Part shown: piece after piece, positions 32,032-39,280 of the stretch
Position numbering within the stretch: position 1 is the first letter of the stretch
Layout: the number at the start of each line of letters is the position of its first letter
Assembly: GCF_000834655.1 (NCBI RefSeq)
Contig: NZ_JXQQ01000034.1
Location: 1 to 49,791, forward strand
Reading direction: 5' to 3'
Origin: Variovorax paradoxus
Lineage (GTDB): Bacteria > Pseudomonadota > Gammaproteobacteria > Burkholderiales > Burkholderiaceae_C
DNA: 49,791 nt
Position numbers and translations under genes: made by a program
Notes under the pieces: generated by a model
What the model saw: only the letters and a program-made list of their open reading frames with translations
What the model was told of the DNA's origin: nothing
Databases searched by the model: none

Positions 32032-32403
32032 ATGTTTTTCGCACCCACCATCCGCACCACCCGCTTCGTTCCCCGCTCGCAAGACCGCGCCTTCGAACGC
32101 TTCGTGAACGAGGCCTTCGCCGCACCCCGCCGCTCGCCGCTGGTGGAGCAGGACGACACCAGCTGGACTCTCTCGCTGGACGTGCCGGGCCTCTCGCGCG
32201 AAGACCTCGCGATCAGCATCGAAGGCGCCGTGGTTCGCATCGACAGCAAGGCAGAAGCCAAGCGCCAGTTCAAGGCTGCCTACGAGTTGCCGCAGGACAT
32301 CGATGTCTCCGCGAGCGAAGCCAAGCTCGAGAACGGCGTGCTCACGCTCAAGCTGGGCAAGCTGGTGCCGGTGAGCCAGGCTTCGCAGTTGCAAATCAAC
32401 TAA
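32032..32403 (+). CDS. Small heat-shock protein, Hsp20/alpha-crystallin family
   Basis: 123 residues from ATG 32032, preceded by AGGAG at 32018-32022. The alpha-crystallin domain reads DDTSWTLSLDVPGLSREDLAI, then IEGAVVRIDSK, then the A-x-x-x-n-G-V-L motif AKLENGVLTLKL; a short C-terminal tail follows. It is an ATP-independent holdase. The domain is slightly short in the loop before the dimerisation strand. A CCCCATTG sequence at 32001-32008 resembles a heat-shock -10 but has no matching -35, so sigma-32 control is not established. Confidence 0.93.
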   Translation: MFFAPTIRTTRFVPRSQDRAFERFVNEAFAAPRRSPLVEQDDTSWTLSLDVPGLSREDLAISIEGAVVRIDSKAEAKRQFKAAYELPQDIDVSASEAKLENGVLTLKLGKLVPVSQASQLQIN

Positions 32404-32448
32404 GCGAACCTATGCCCACAAGAGGAAAATGTTAGTAGTGGCTTGTTT

Positions 32449-32478
32449 TTGACTTTAAACAAGCACCTTATTCACAAT
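32449..32478 (+). promoter_or_regulatory. Possible sigma-70 promoter for the hydrolase gene
   Basis: TTGACT (32449-32454), 18-bp spacer, CACAAT (32473-32478), in the most AT-rich stretch of the area. The match is moderate. Confidence 0.35.
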
Positions 32479-32488
32479 AGCGCTGGAT

Positions 32489-32512
32489 AACGTCACATGA
32501 TGTGACGTTTTT
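32489..32512. terminator. Perfect palindrome downstream of hsp20: terminator or operator
   Basis: AACGTCACA, loop TGA, TGTGACGTT, then TTTC. The 9-bp stem plus T run fits an intrinsic terminator for hsp20, 86 nt after its stop. It also lies 10 nt after a predicted -10 box, an operator-like position. The sequence alone does not decide. The rest of 32404-32593 holds no gene. Confidence 0.5.
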
Positions 32513-32593
32513 CTAGTACTTTCTTCTTCGTGGGCGTCTCGCAAACGCATCGAATTTCGTGCCGGTGCGGGCTCGGGTGCCCCTCAAGGCACC

Positions 32594-33349
32594 ATGAACA
32601 CGCACCTGCGGTCAGCCACTGACAACGAACGGTCCGAAACGCTCCTGGTCTTCTTGCCCGGCGCGTACCTGAAACCCGAAGAATTCGAGCAGCAAGGCTT
32701 CATCAGTGCCGTCCGCGAGCGCCACCTGGCCGCCGACGCGATGCTGGTCGATGCCGACGTTTCCTATTACTACGACCAGACGCTCAGCGATCGCCTGCAG
32801 GCGGACGTCATCGAGCCGCAGCGCGCCCGGGGCTACACCTCGATCTGGCTCGTGGGCATTTCGATCGGCGGCTTCGGCGCGCTGATCCACGAGCTGGCGC
32901 GGCCCGGTTCGGTGGACGGCATCGTCGCCCTTGCGCCCTATCTCGGGCGTCGGGTGCTTGGCGCGGAGATCCAGAAGGCAGGCGGCCTGCGCGCATGGCA
33001 GGCGCCCACCGGCCCGCAGCCCGACGAGGAGCCCGACCGCAAGCTCTGGCCCTTCTTCCAGGAGTACCTGCAGGCCCAGCCCTCCCGGAACCTGCCGCCG
33101 CTGTACCTGGGCTTCGGCCTGAAAGACCGATTTGCGGGCAACCACAAGCTGCTGGCAGATGCGCTGCCGCCGGGCCGCGTCTTCACGACCGAAGGCGGGC
33201 ACGACTGGCCGGAATGGCGCGAGCTCTGGCGCAACGTGCTGGACGTGCTGCCCCTGCCCTTGCAGGGACGTGCGCGCCAAACGGTTACGCAGTCTCAGGC
33301 AGTGGCTGCGCCTCGGCCGTCAGCGAAGCCATGGGCCATCGCGGCTTGA
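32594..33349 (+). CDS. Alpha/beta hydrolase-fold protein
   Basis: 251 residues. The nucleophile elbow GISIGG (88-93) puts Ser90 as nucleophile. A likely acid Asp is in [10 protein letters not shown] and the catalytic His in EGGHDWPEW near the C-terminus. The strand order before the elbow is that of the alpha/beta hydrolase fold. No signal peptide, so probably cytosolic. The substrate is unknown. AAGG lies 6 nt before the ATG. The last 65 nt overlap the end of tsaD on the opposite strand, so the 20 or so C-terminal residues ([16 protein letters not shown]) are probably not functionally constrained. Confidence 0.85.
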   Translation: MNTHLRSATDNERSETLLVFLPGAYLKPEEFEQQGFISAVRERHLAADAMLVDADVSYYYDQTLSDRLQADVIEPQRARGYTSIWLVGISIGGFGALIHELARPGSVDGIVALAPYLGRRVLGAEIQKAGGLRAWQAPTGPQPDEEPDRKLWPFFQEYLQAQPSRNLPPLYLGFGLKDRFAGNHKLLADALPPGRVFTTEGGHDWPEWRELWRNVLDVLPLPLQGRARQTVTQSQAVAAPRPSAKPWAIAA

Positions 33350-34346
33350 CGTCGAAGGCATAGCGCGCACTGGCCTGGGACAGGCCCGACTGCAGGCGCA
33401 TCGCGGCGGCCATGGCAATCATGGCGCCGTTGTCGGTGCACAGATGAAGCTCGGGGTAGTGCACGCGCACGCGTCGTTTGGCGCACGCCGCGTCAAGTTG
33501 CTCCCGCAGGTTCTTGTTGGCGCCCACCCCGCCGGCCACCACCAGGCGCTTGAGCCCGGTCTGGTCGAGCGCGGCGAGCGACTTCTTCAGCAGCACTTCG
33601 ACGATGGCCGCCTGCGTGGACGCCGCGAGATCGGCCTTGTTCGCCTCGAGCTGGTCGCCGAGCTTCTTGGCCTGCGTGAGCACGGCGGTCTTGAGGCCGG
33701 CAAACGAAAAATCGAGATCGCCGCTGTGCAGCAGCGGCCGAGGCAGCTTGAACGCGGTGGCATTGCCGCCTTCGGCCAGCTTCGCGAGCCACGGGCCGCC
33801 CGGGTAAGGCAGGCCCATGAGCTTGGCGCTCTTGTCGAAGGCTTCGCCGGCCGCATCGTCGATGGTCTCGCCCAGGAGCTCGTAGCGCCCCACGCCATCG
33901 ACCCGCATCAGCTGGGTATGACCGCCCGAGACCAGCAGCGCAACGAACGGAAATTCGGGCGGATCGGCGCTCAGGAACGGCGACAGCAGGTGCCCTTCGA
34001 GGTGATGCACCCCCAGCACCGGCTTGCCCAGCGCCACGCCCAGCGCGCAAGCCACGCCGGCGCCAACGAGCAATGCGCCCGCAAGTCCCGGCCCGCGCGT
34101 GTAGGCCACCACGTCGATCTCGCCGAGCGAGCGACCGGCTTCGGCCATCACGGCTTCGGTGAGCGGAAGCACGCGGCGGATGTGGTCGCGGCTGGCCAGT
34201 TCGGGCACCACGCCGCCGTAGGCCTGGTGCATGGCGATCTGGCTGTGCAGCGCGTGCGACAGCAGCACCGGCAGCGCGTCGCCGTGCGACTCGACCAGCG
34301 CCACGCCGGTCTCGTCGCAGGATGATTCGATTCCCAACAAGAGCAT
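33285..34346 (-). CDS. tsaD: tRNA N6-threonylcarbamoyladenosine transferase TsaD
   Basis: 353 residues from ATG 34346 ([14 protein letters not shown]). The 36 extra codons of the longer frame are upstream low-complexity sequence. ASKHA-fold ATPase; metal-binding His115 and His119 in VHHLEGH. Other signatures: [15 protein letters not shown] and [11 protein letters not shown]. With TsaB/TsaE/TsaC it makes t6A37 in tRNAs reading ANN codons. It is divergent from nasR, with 113 nt between starts that show no clear promoter. Confidence 0.97.
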   Translation of the reverse strand: MLLLGIESSCDETGVALVESHGDALPVLLSHALHSQIAMHQAYGGVVPELASRDHIRRVLPLTEAVMAEAGRSLGEIDVVAYTRGPGLAGALLVGAGVACALGVALGKPVLGVHHLEGHLLSPFLSADPPEFPFVALLVSGGHTQLMRVDGVGRYELLGETIDDAAGEAFDKSAKLMGLPYPGGPWLAKLAEGGNATAFKLPRPLLHSGDLDFSFAGLKTAVLTQAKKLGDQLEANKADLAASTQAAIVEVLLKKSLAALDQTGLKRLVVAGGVGANKNLREQLDAACAKRRVRVHYPELHLCTDNGAMIAMAAAMRLQSGLSQASARYAFDVKPRWPMASLTAEAQPLPETA

Positions 34347-34459
34347 CCGGCGAGTGTAGGTGCCGCCTGCAGCAGGCGCCCGCAAAGGGGCAAGCGAGGC
34401 CGACACAGGCCGAGGCACGGATGTTGCAGCAACCGGGTGCGTCCCCTCCCCCACCCACC

Positions 34460-35737
34460 ATGAAATCCGGCCTGCATTTCCTGATCGCCGCCCGCCAGTG
34501 CGAAATCGACGAGCTCGACCAGCTCGCGCGCACCAGCGAGCTGGTCGGCCTGATCGGCCGGCTGGTGCATGCGCTGCAGCGCGAGCGCGGCATGTCCAAC
34601 GTGTTCCTCGCCTCGCGCGGCCAGCGCTTTGCAGACCAGCGCGATCCGCAGATCGCCGAATGCCAGGCGCTCGAGCAGGCCGTGCGCAACGGCTTCGACC
34701 AGTTGGAGACCGAGGCCCGCCAGCGCGCCAGCGCCGGCAACAGCGCGCGCCTGTTCAGCCGCATCGCCTGGGTGCTGCCGGGGCTGGACGCCCTGCCCGC
34801 ACTGCGCCGGCGCGTCGGCGCGCTCGAACTCGCGCCGGCGGAGGCCACCGCGGCCTTCGCCAAGCTTGTTGCCGGCCTGCTGGCCGTGGTGTTCGAGGCG
34901 GCCGATGGCGCCACCGACCCCGAAATCTCGCGCCTTCTGGTCGCGATGTTCAACTTCATGCAGGGCAAGGAGTTCGCCGGCCAGGAGCGCGCCTTCGGCG
35001 CCGCCACGCTGGCGCTGGGCCGCAGCAACGAGGCGCAGCGCGTGCAGTGGCTGCACCTCATCGAATCGCAGGAGCGGTGCTTTCACGTCTTCACCGATTT
35101 TTCCAGCGACGAGGTACTCGCGCTCTGGCGAGAGAGCGAGGCCGATGCCACCATGGCCGAGCTCGAGCGCCTGCGCCGCGTCGGCACCACCCCGGCCGCC
35201 GCACCGGACGCGCAATACAGCCAACTCAGCCAGAACTGGTTCGACTGCTGCACACGCCGCATCGACGCCATGCGCACGGTCGAAGACCGCCTCGCGGCCG
35301 ACCTCCGCGCCCTGTGCAACCGCAAGACCGCGCAGGCGCGTACCGACCTTGCGGCCTACCGGGAACTGCTCGGCACGCTGGCGCCGCAATCCGGTGGCGC
35401 CCTGTTCTTCGACGACGCGGGCACGCAGGCCGTGGCCCCCGCCCCCTACGGCCGCGGGCTGGAACGCTCGGTGCTCGACATGGTGCAGGAGCAATCGCAG
35501 CGCCTGCAGGCCATGAGCGACGAACTGCACACGGTGCGCGCCTCGCTCAACGAGCGCAAGGTCGTCGAGCGTGCCAAGGGCCTCCTGATGGCGCACCGGC
35601 GCCTGAGCGAGGACGAGGCCCACAAGATGCTGCGCCAGACCGCCATGAACCAGAAACGCCGGCTGGTCGATGTGGCCGAGTCGATGCTCGCGATGGCCGA
35701 CTACCTTCCCATGCCCGACGCCCGCGCGCCGCGCTGA
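34460..35737 (+). CDS. nasR: NasR-type nitrate-sensing ANTAR antiterminator
   Basis: 425 residues from ATG 34460 ([16 protein letters not shown]); an ATG at 34421 is possible. The N-terminal helical NIT (nitrate/nitrite-sensing) domain, about 25-275, carries [20 protein letters not shown], which has the Arg-rich nitrate pocket features of Klebsiella NasR. The C-terminal ANTAR domain (about 365-415) reads [29 protein letters not shown]. In Klebsiella, nitrate-bound NasR binds a leader RNA of the nas operon and prevents termination. Here the next 340 nt contain a sigma-54 promoter, an ANTAR-type hairpin and a strong terminator before nrtA, so the same job is strongly suggested. Confidence 0.92.
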   Translation: MKSGLHFLIAARQCEIDELDQLARTSELVGLIGRLVHALQRERGMSNVFLASRGQRFADQRDPQIAECQALEQAVRNGFDQLETEARQRASAGNSARLFSRIAWVLPGLDALPALRRRVGALELAPAEATAAFAKLVAGLLAVVFEAADGATDPEISRLLVAMFNFMQGKEFAGQERAFGAATLALGRSNEAQRVQWLHLIESQERCFHVFTDFSSDEVLALWRESEADATMAELERLRRVGTTPAAAPDAQYSQLSQNWFDCCTRRIDAMRTVEDRLAADLRALCNRKTAQARTDLAAYRELLGTLAPQSGGALFFDDAGTQAVAPAPYGRGLERSVLDMVQEQSQRLQAMSDELHTVRASLNERKVVERAKGLLMAHRRLSEDEAHKMLRQTAMNQKRRLVDVAESMLAMADYLPMPDARAPR

Positions 35738-35866
35738 CAGAGGTTCAAGTTGGTGCAACGCACAAAAACGTGCTTTCGCCGAATAACTGTGTCCAGCGGC
35801 ACTCCGACCTTCATGCACGGTGCGCGAGAGCTACTTTTTCGATAGCACCGCACAACCCGCAATCAC

Positions 35867-35881
35867 TGGCACGCAGTTTGC
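35867..35881 (+). promoter_or_regulatory. Sigma-54 promoter of the nitrate ABC transporter operon
   Basis: TGGCAC-N5-TTGC matches the -24/-12 consensus exactly (GG at 35868-35869, GC at 35880-35881). The predicted start is near 35892, a few nt before the first leader hairpin. A TGGTGCA half-site typical of NtrC operators lies at 35751-35757, about 115 bp upstream. NtrC control is inferred. Confidence 0.78.
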
Positions 35882-35896
35882 GTAAGTGAATGCATA

Positions 35897-35940
35897 AGAC
35901 CTTCGGGTCTCCAGGCAGGCGGCACCCAACGGCGGGTGTC
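35897..35940 (+). promoter_or_regulatory. ANTAR-type two-hairpin leader RNA upstream of nrtA
   Basis: Hairpin 1: AGAC-CTTCGG-GTCT (35897-35910), which can also close as a cUUCGg tetraloop. Hairpin 2, after a 10-nt linker: GGCACCC-AACGGC-GGGTGTC (35921-35940), a 7-bp stem with a hexaloop having A at position 1 and G at position 4, the known ANTAR recognition features. Hairpin 1 does not have the A1/G4 pattern. The expected ligand is the NasR encoded just upstream. Confidence 0.68.
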
Positions 35941-35956
35941 ACCCACCGAACCGGAC

Positions 35957-36024
35957 AAAGGCGTCCCCATCCCGCAAGGGCTCTCGTTCGCGAGCAGCCC
36001 CTGCGCGGTCGGGACGCCTTTTTT
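35957..36024 (+). terminator. Leader terminator (attenuator) ahead of nrtA
   Basis: AAAGGCGTCCC (35957-35967) pairs with GGGACGCCTTT (36011-36021). Inside is a further long stem (GGGCTCTCG-TTCG-CGAGCAGCCC). The hairpin is followed by TTTTTTGTTTTC. It ends about 50 nt before the nrtA ATG, so it would stop transcription of the transporter unless antiterminated. Confidence 0.88.
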
Positions 36025-36076
36025 GTTTTCGACTTTGCTTTTTTGTTTGTTCGTTCTTCAACCGGAGCCCGCCCCC

Positions 36077-37321
36077 ATGACCGACCTGCTGAAAACCCGC
36101 CTCAGCCGCCGCCGCGTACTGCAAGCCGCCGCCATCGGCGCCGTGGGCATCGACCCCGCGCTGCGCGCCGCCGTCTGGGCCCAGGGCTCGGACAAGCCCG
36201 AAAAGGAAGAAGTGAAGATCGGCTTCATTCCGCTCACCGACTGCGCCAGCGTGGTGATGGCCTCGGTGCTGGGCATCGACAAGAAATACGGCGTGAAGAT
36301 CGTCCCCAGCAAGGAAGCCAGCTGGGCCGGCGTGCGCGACAAGCTCTCCAACGGCGACCTGGACATGGCGCATGTGCTCTACGGCCTGGTCTACGGCATG
36401 CACCTGGGCCTGAGCGGGCCCAAGAAGGACATGGCCGTGCTCATGACCCTGAACAACAACGGCCAGGCCATCACGCTCTCGAAGAAGCTGTCCGACAAGG
36501 GCGCGGTGGATGCAGCCTCGCTCGCCAAGCTCATCGCCACCGAGAAGCGCGAATACACCTTCGCGCAGACCTTTCCGACCGGCACGCATGCCATGTGGCT
36601 CTACTACTGGCTCGCCTCGGCCGGCATCGATCCGTTCAAGGACGTGAAGAACATCACCGTGCCGCCCCCGCAGATGGTGGCCAACATGCGCGTGGGCAAC
36701 ATGGACGGCTACTGCGTGGGCGAGCCCTGGGGCCAGCGCGCGATCATGGACGGCATCGGCATCACCGCCATCACCACGCAGGACATCTGGAAAGACCATC
36801 CCGAGAAGGTGCTCGGCTGCACCGCCGAGTTCACGAAGAAGTACCCCAACACGGCGCGCGCCGTGACCGCCGCGATCCTCGAGGCCAGCAAGTGGATCGA
36901 CACGGGCCTGCAGAACAAGAACAAGATGGCCGAGACCATCGCCGACAAGAGCTACGTCAACACCAGCGTGGATGCGATCAACCAGCGCATCCTGGGCCGC
37001 TACACCAACGGCCTGGGCAAGAACTGGGACGACCCGAACCACATGAAGTTCTACAACGGCGGCGCGGTGAACTTCCCGTATCTCTCGGACGGCATGTGGT
37101 TCCTCACGCAGCACAAGCGCTGGGGCCTCCTGAAGGAACACCCCGACTACCTGAAGGTGGCCACCGAGATCAACCGCATCGACATCTACAAGCAGGCCGC
37201 CGCCGCCACGCAGACGCCCGTGCCCAAGGAGGTGCTGCGCACCAGCAAGCTCTTCGACGGGTCCGTCTGGGACGGCAAGGACCCGAAGAAGTACGCCGAG
37301 TCTTTCAAGCTGCATGTCTGA
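36077..37321 (+). CDS. nrtA: Nitrate ABC transporter, substrate-binding protein (NrtA/NasF family)
   Basis: 414 residues from ATG 36077. A longer frame from 35936 would translate the terminator and is rejected. Twin-arginine signal SRRRVLQAAAIGAVG (10-24) implies folded export by Tat. CmpA/NrtA-type fold: KIGFIPLTDCASVVMASVLG, WAGVRDKLSNGDLDMAHVLYG, TFPTGTHAMWLYYWL, GEPWGQRAI. It delivers nitrate (possibly nitrite) to the NrtB/NrtD complex. It is the first gene of the attenuated operon nrtA-nrtB-nrtD. Confidence 0.94.
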   Translation: MTDLLKTRLSRRRVLQAAAIGAVGIDPALRAAVWAQGSDKPEKEEVKIGFIPLTDCASVVMASVLGIDKKYGVKIVPSKEASWAGVRDKLSNGDLDMAHVLYGLVYGMHLGLSGPKKDMAVLMTLNNNGQAITLSKKLSDKGAVDAASLAKLIATEKREYTFAQTFPTGTHAMWLYYWLASAGIDPFKDVKNITVPPPQMVANMRVGNMDGYCVGEPWGQRAIMDGIGITAITTQDIWKDHPEKVLGCTAEFTKKYPNTARAVTAAILEASKWIDTGLQNKNKMAETIADKSYVNTSVDAINQRILGRYTNGLGKNWDDPNHMKFYNGGAVNFPYLSDGMWFLTQHKRWGLLKEHPDYLKVATEINRIDIYKQAAAATQTPVPKEVLRTSKLFDGSVWDGKDPKKYAESFKLHV

Positions 37322-37334
37322 GGAGAAACGCACC

Positions 37335-38273
37335 ATGGTCAGCGCTGTCTTTCATTCCCCGCTCGATGCATCTCTCCCTCTCCCGCGTGCGGGAGAGGGC
37401 CGGGGTGAGGGTGCTCCCCGCGCCGAAGCTGCCCCTCACCCCAACCCTTTCCCCAAAAGGGAGAGGGAGCAAAAACAACGCACGCCGATCGACCTGCGCG
37501 CCTTCTGGATGCGCGTGCTTCCGCCGCTCGCAGGCTTCGGCCTGCTCCTGCTGGTGTGGGAGCTGGTGGCCATGAAGAGCACCACCGGCTTTCCCACGCC
37601 GCTCGCGACCTGGCAGCAGGCGCTGACGGTGTTCAGCGATCCGTTCTACAGCAAGGGACCCAACGACCAGGGCGTGGGCTGGAACGTGCTCTCGTCGCTG
37701 CAGCGCGTGGCGCTGGGCTTCGGCCTGGCGGCGCTGGTGGGCATCCCGGCGGGCTTCGCGATCGGGCGCTTCGAATTCCTCTCGCGCATGTTCAATCCGC
37801 TCATCAGCCTCATGCGCCCGGTGTCGCCGCTCGCTTGGCTGCCCATCGGCCTCCTGGTGTTCAAGGGCGCGAACCCGGCTGCGATCTGGACCATCTTCAT
37901 CTGCTCGATCTGGCCGATGGTCATCAACACCGCCGTGGGCGTGCAGCGCGTGCCGAGCGACTACATGAACGTGGCGAAGGTGCTGAACCTGTCCGAATGG
38001 AAGATCCTCACCAAGATCCTCTTTCCCGCCGTGCTGCCCTACATGCTCACCGGCGTGCGCCTGGCGGTCGGCACCGCGTGGCTCGTGATCGTCGCGGCCG
38101 AGATGCTGACCGGCGGCGTGGGCATCGGCTTCTGGGTGTGGGACGAGTGGAACAACCTCAACGTCGCCAACATCATCATCGCGATCTTCGTGATCGGCAT
38201 CGTCGGGCTGGTGCTGGAGTTCGCGCTCATCAAGCTGGCAACCGCATTCACGTTCGAAGAGGTGAAGTCATGA
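37335..38273 (+). CDS. nrtB: Nitrate ABC transporter permease, with REP-derived N-terminal insert
   Basis: 312 residues from ATG 37335, preceded by AGGAG at 37321-37325 directly after the nrtA stop. The BPD permease core has six helices (LLVWELVAMK, FGLAALVGIPAGFAIG, PVSPLAWLPIGLLVF, and others) and the EAA-like ATPase-contact loop AKVLNLSEWKILTKILFPAVLP. Residues about 13-46 (PLPRAGEGRGEG ... HPNPFPKRERE) are encoded by a palindromic repeat inserted in frame. This region precedes the first helix and is not part of the family core. An ATG at 37509 could give a protein without the insert but has no ribosome-binding site. Confidence 0.93.
   Translation: MVSAVFHSPLDASLPLPRAGEGRGEGAPRAEAAPHPNPFPKREREQKQRTPIDLRAFWMRVLPPLAGFGLLLLVWELVAMKSTTGFPTPLATWQQALTVFSDPFYSKGPNDQGVGWNVLSSLQRVALGFGLAALVGIPAGFAIGRFEFLSRMFNPLISLMRPVSPLAWLPIGLLVFKGANPAAIWTIFICSIWPMVINTAVGVQRVPSDYMNVAKVLNLSEWKILTKILFPAVLPYMLTGVRLAVGTAWLVIVAAEMLTGGVGIGFWVWDEWNNLNVANIIIAIFVIGIVGLVLEFALIKLATAFTFEEVKS
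37372..37470. repeat. Paired palindromic repeat (gagaggg/gtgaggg type) inside nrtB
   Basis: Left unit (37372-37411): CTCCCTCTCCC, then GGGAGAGGG-CCGGGGTGAGGG. Right unit (37431-37470): the inverse, GCCCCTCACCCCAA to AAAGGGAGAGGGAG. Two inverted REP-like units form a BIME-like element of the type seen at 46809-46908 and 49723-49765. It lies wholly inside the nrtB coding frame and keeps it open. Confidence 0.82.
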
Positions 38274-38332
38274 GCCGCACGGCCGCTCCGAAGGCAAATA
38301 CCGCAGCGCTGCTGCGCGGAGGTTTCCAATGA
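38270..38332 (+). CDS. 20-codon ORF linking nrtB and nrtD by ATGA overlaps
   Basis: ATG at 38270 overlaps the nrtB stop (ATGA). The frame runs 20 codons (begins MSRTAAPK, ends LLRGGFQ) and its stop at 38330-38332 overlaps the nrtD ATG (ATGA again). Codons 17-18 (GGA GGT) contain the Shine-Dalgarno of nrtD. The exact double junction suggests translational coupling across the gap, but the peptide resembles no family known to me and may be coincidental. Confidence 0.4.
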   Translation: MSRTAAPKANTAALLRGGFQ

Positions 38333-39138
38333 ACGACGACAGCAAGTACATCGAGATCCGCGACGTCGAGCAGCGCTTCAAGACGGCCAAGGGAAGCTTT
38401 CTTGCGCTGCGCGACATCAACCTGAACGTCGCCAAGGGCGAGTTCATCACGCTCATCGGGCACTCGGGCTGCGGCAAGTCGACGCTCCTGAACCTGATCG
38501 CCGGGCTGACCACGCCGACGCAAGGCGTGCTGCTGTGCGCGAACCGCGAGATCAAGGGACCGGGCCCGGAGCGCGCCGTCGTGTTCCAGAACCACTCGCT
38601 CCTGCCCTGGCTCACCTGCTTCGAGAACGTGTACCTCGCGGTCGAGCGCGTGTTCGCAGCGACCGAAAGCAAGGCGCAACTGCGCCAGCGCACCGATGCG
38701 GCGCTCGCGCTGGTCGGCCTCACGCCCGCCGCGCAGAAGCGCCCCGGCGAAATCTCCGGCGGCATGAAGCAGCGCGTGGGCATCGCCCGGGCGCTGTCGA
38801 TGGAGCCCAAGGTGCTGCTGATGGACGAGCCCTTCGGCGCACTCGACGCCCTCACCCGCGCCAAGCTGCAGGACGAACTTCTCGCCATCGTGCAGAAGAC
38901 GCACAGCACCGTCGTCATGGTCACGCACGACGTGGACGAGGCGGTTCTCCTGAGCGACCGCATCGTGATGCTCACCAACGGCCCGGCCGCCACCATCGGC
39001 GACGTGCTGGCGGTGGACATCGCGCGCCCGCGCAACCGCGTCGAACTGGCCGAAGACCCGGCTTATGTGCACGCGCGCAAGGCGGTGATCGATTTCCTCT
39101 ACACGCGCCAGGCGCATGTGGAGAAGGTCGCGGCCTGA
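38329..39138 (+). CDS. nrtD: Nitrate ABC transporter ATP-binding protein (NrtD/NasD family)
   Basis: 269 residues. Walker A GHSGCGKST (44-52), Q-loop VFQNHSLLPWLT, signature ISGGMKQRVGIARAL, Walker B VLLMDEPFGALD, and H-loop MVTHDVDEA. The NHSLLPWLT segment is typical of the nitrate/sulfonate/taurine ATPases. It drives import through NrtB. The start overlaps the stop of a 20-codon ORF and has GGAGG 6 nt upstream. It is the last gene of the operon; a dispersed repeat follows. Confidence 0.95.
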   Translation: MNDDSKYIEIRDVEQRFKTAKGSFLALRDINLNVAKGEFITLIGHSGCGKSTLLNLIAGLTTPTQGVLLCANREIKGPGPERAVVFQNHSLLPWLTCFENVYLAVERVFAATESKAQLRQRTDAALALVGLTPAAQKRPGEISGGMKQRVGIARALSMEPKVLLMDEPFGALDALTRAKLQDELLAIVQKTHSTVVMVTHDVDEAVLLSDRIVMLTNGPAATIGDVLAVDIARPRNRVELAEDPAYVHARKAVIDFLYTRQAHVEKVAA

Positions 39139-39186
39139 CGCGACGCCCCGGGACGCATGGCGCCATGTCGGCTCTCCGGGAGACAC

Positions 39187-39271
39187 CGCGGAACCGGCTT
39201 CGCCGGGCCGCAGGTGTCGCCCCCTGCAAGGGGGTAGGAGAAGCGACACGGAGTGCGCGAAGCCTGGGGGT
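39187..39271. repeat. Dispersed repeat (copy 2) after nrtD
   Basis: Same element as at 13405-13489: GGAACCGGCTTCGCCGGGC, then CCCCCTGCAAGGGGG hairpin, then GAAGCGACACGGAGTGCGCGAAGCCTGGGGG. It lies between the convergent nrtD and ANTAR/P-box genes, where its hairpin could act as a terminator. It occupies most of the 142-nt gap. Confidence 0.8.
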
Positions 39272-39280
39272 TTGCCGGAT

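Noticed and set aside
35936..36076. NrtA with a 47-residue extension including a hydrophobic stretch
   Set aside because: It would translate the attenuator and its T run; the twin-arginine signal begins at the ATG at 36077.
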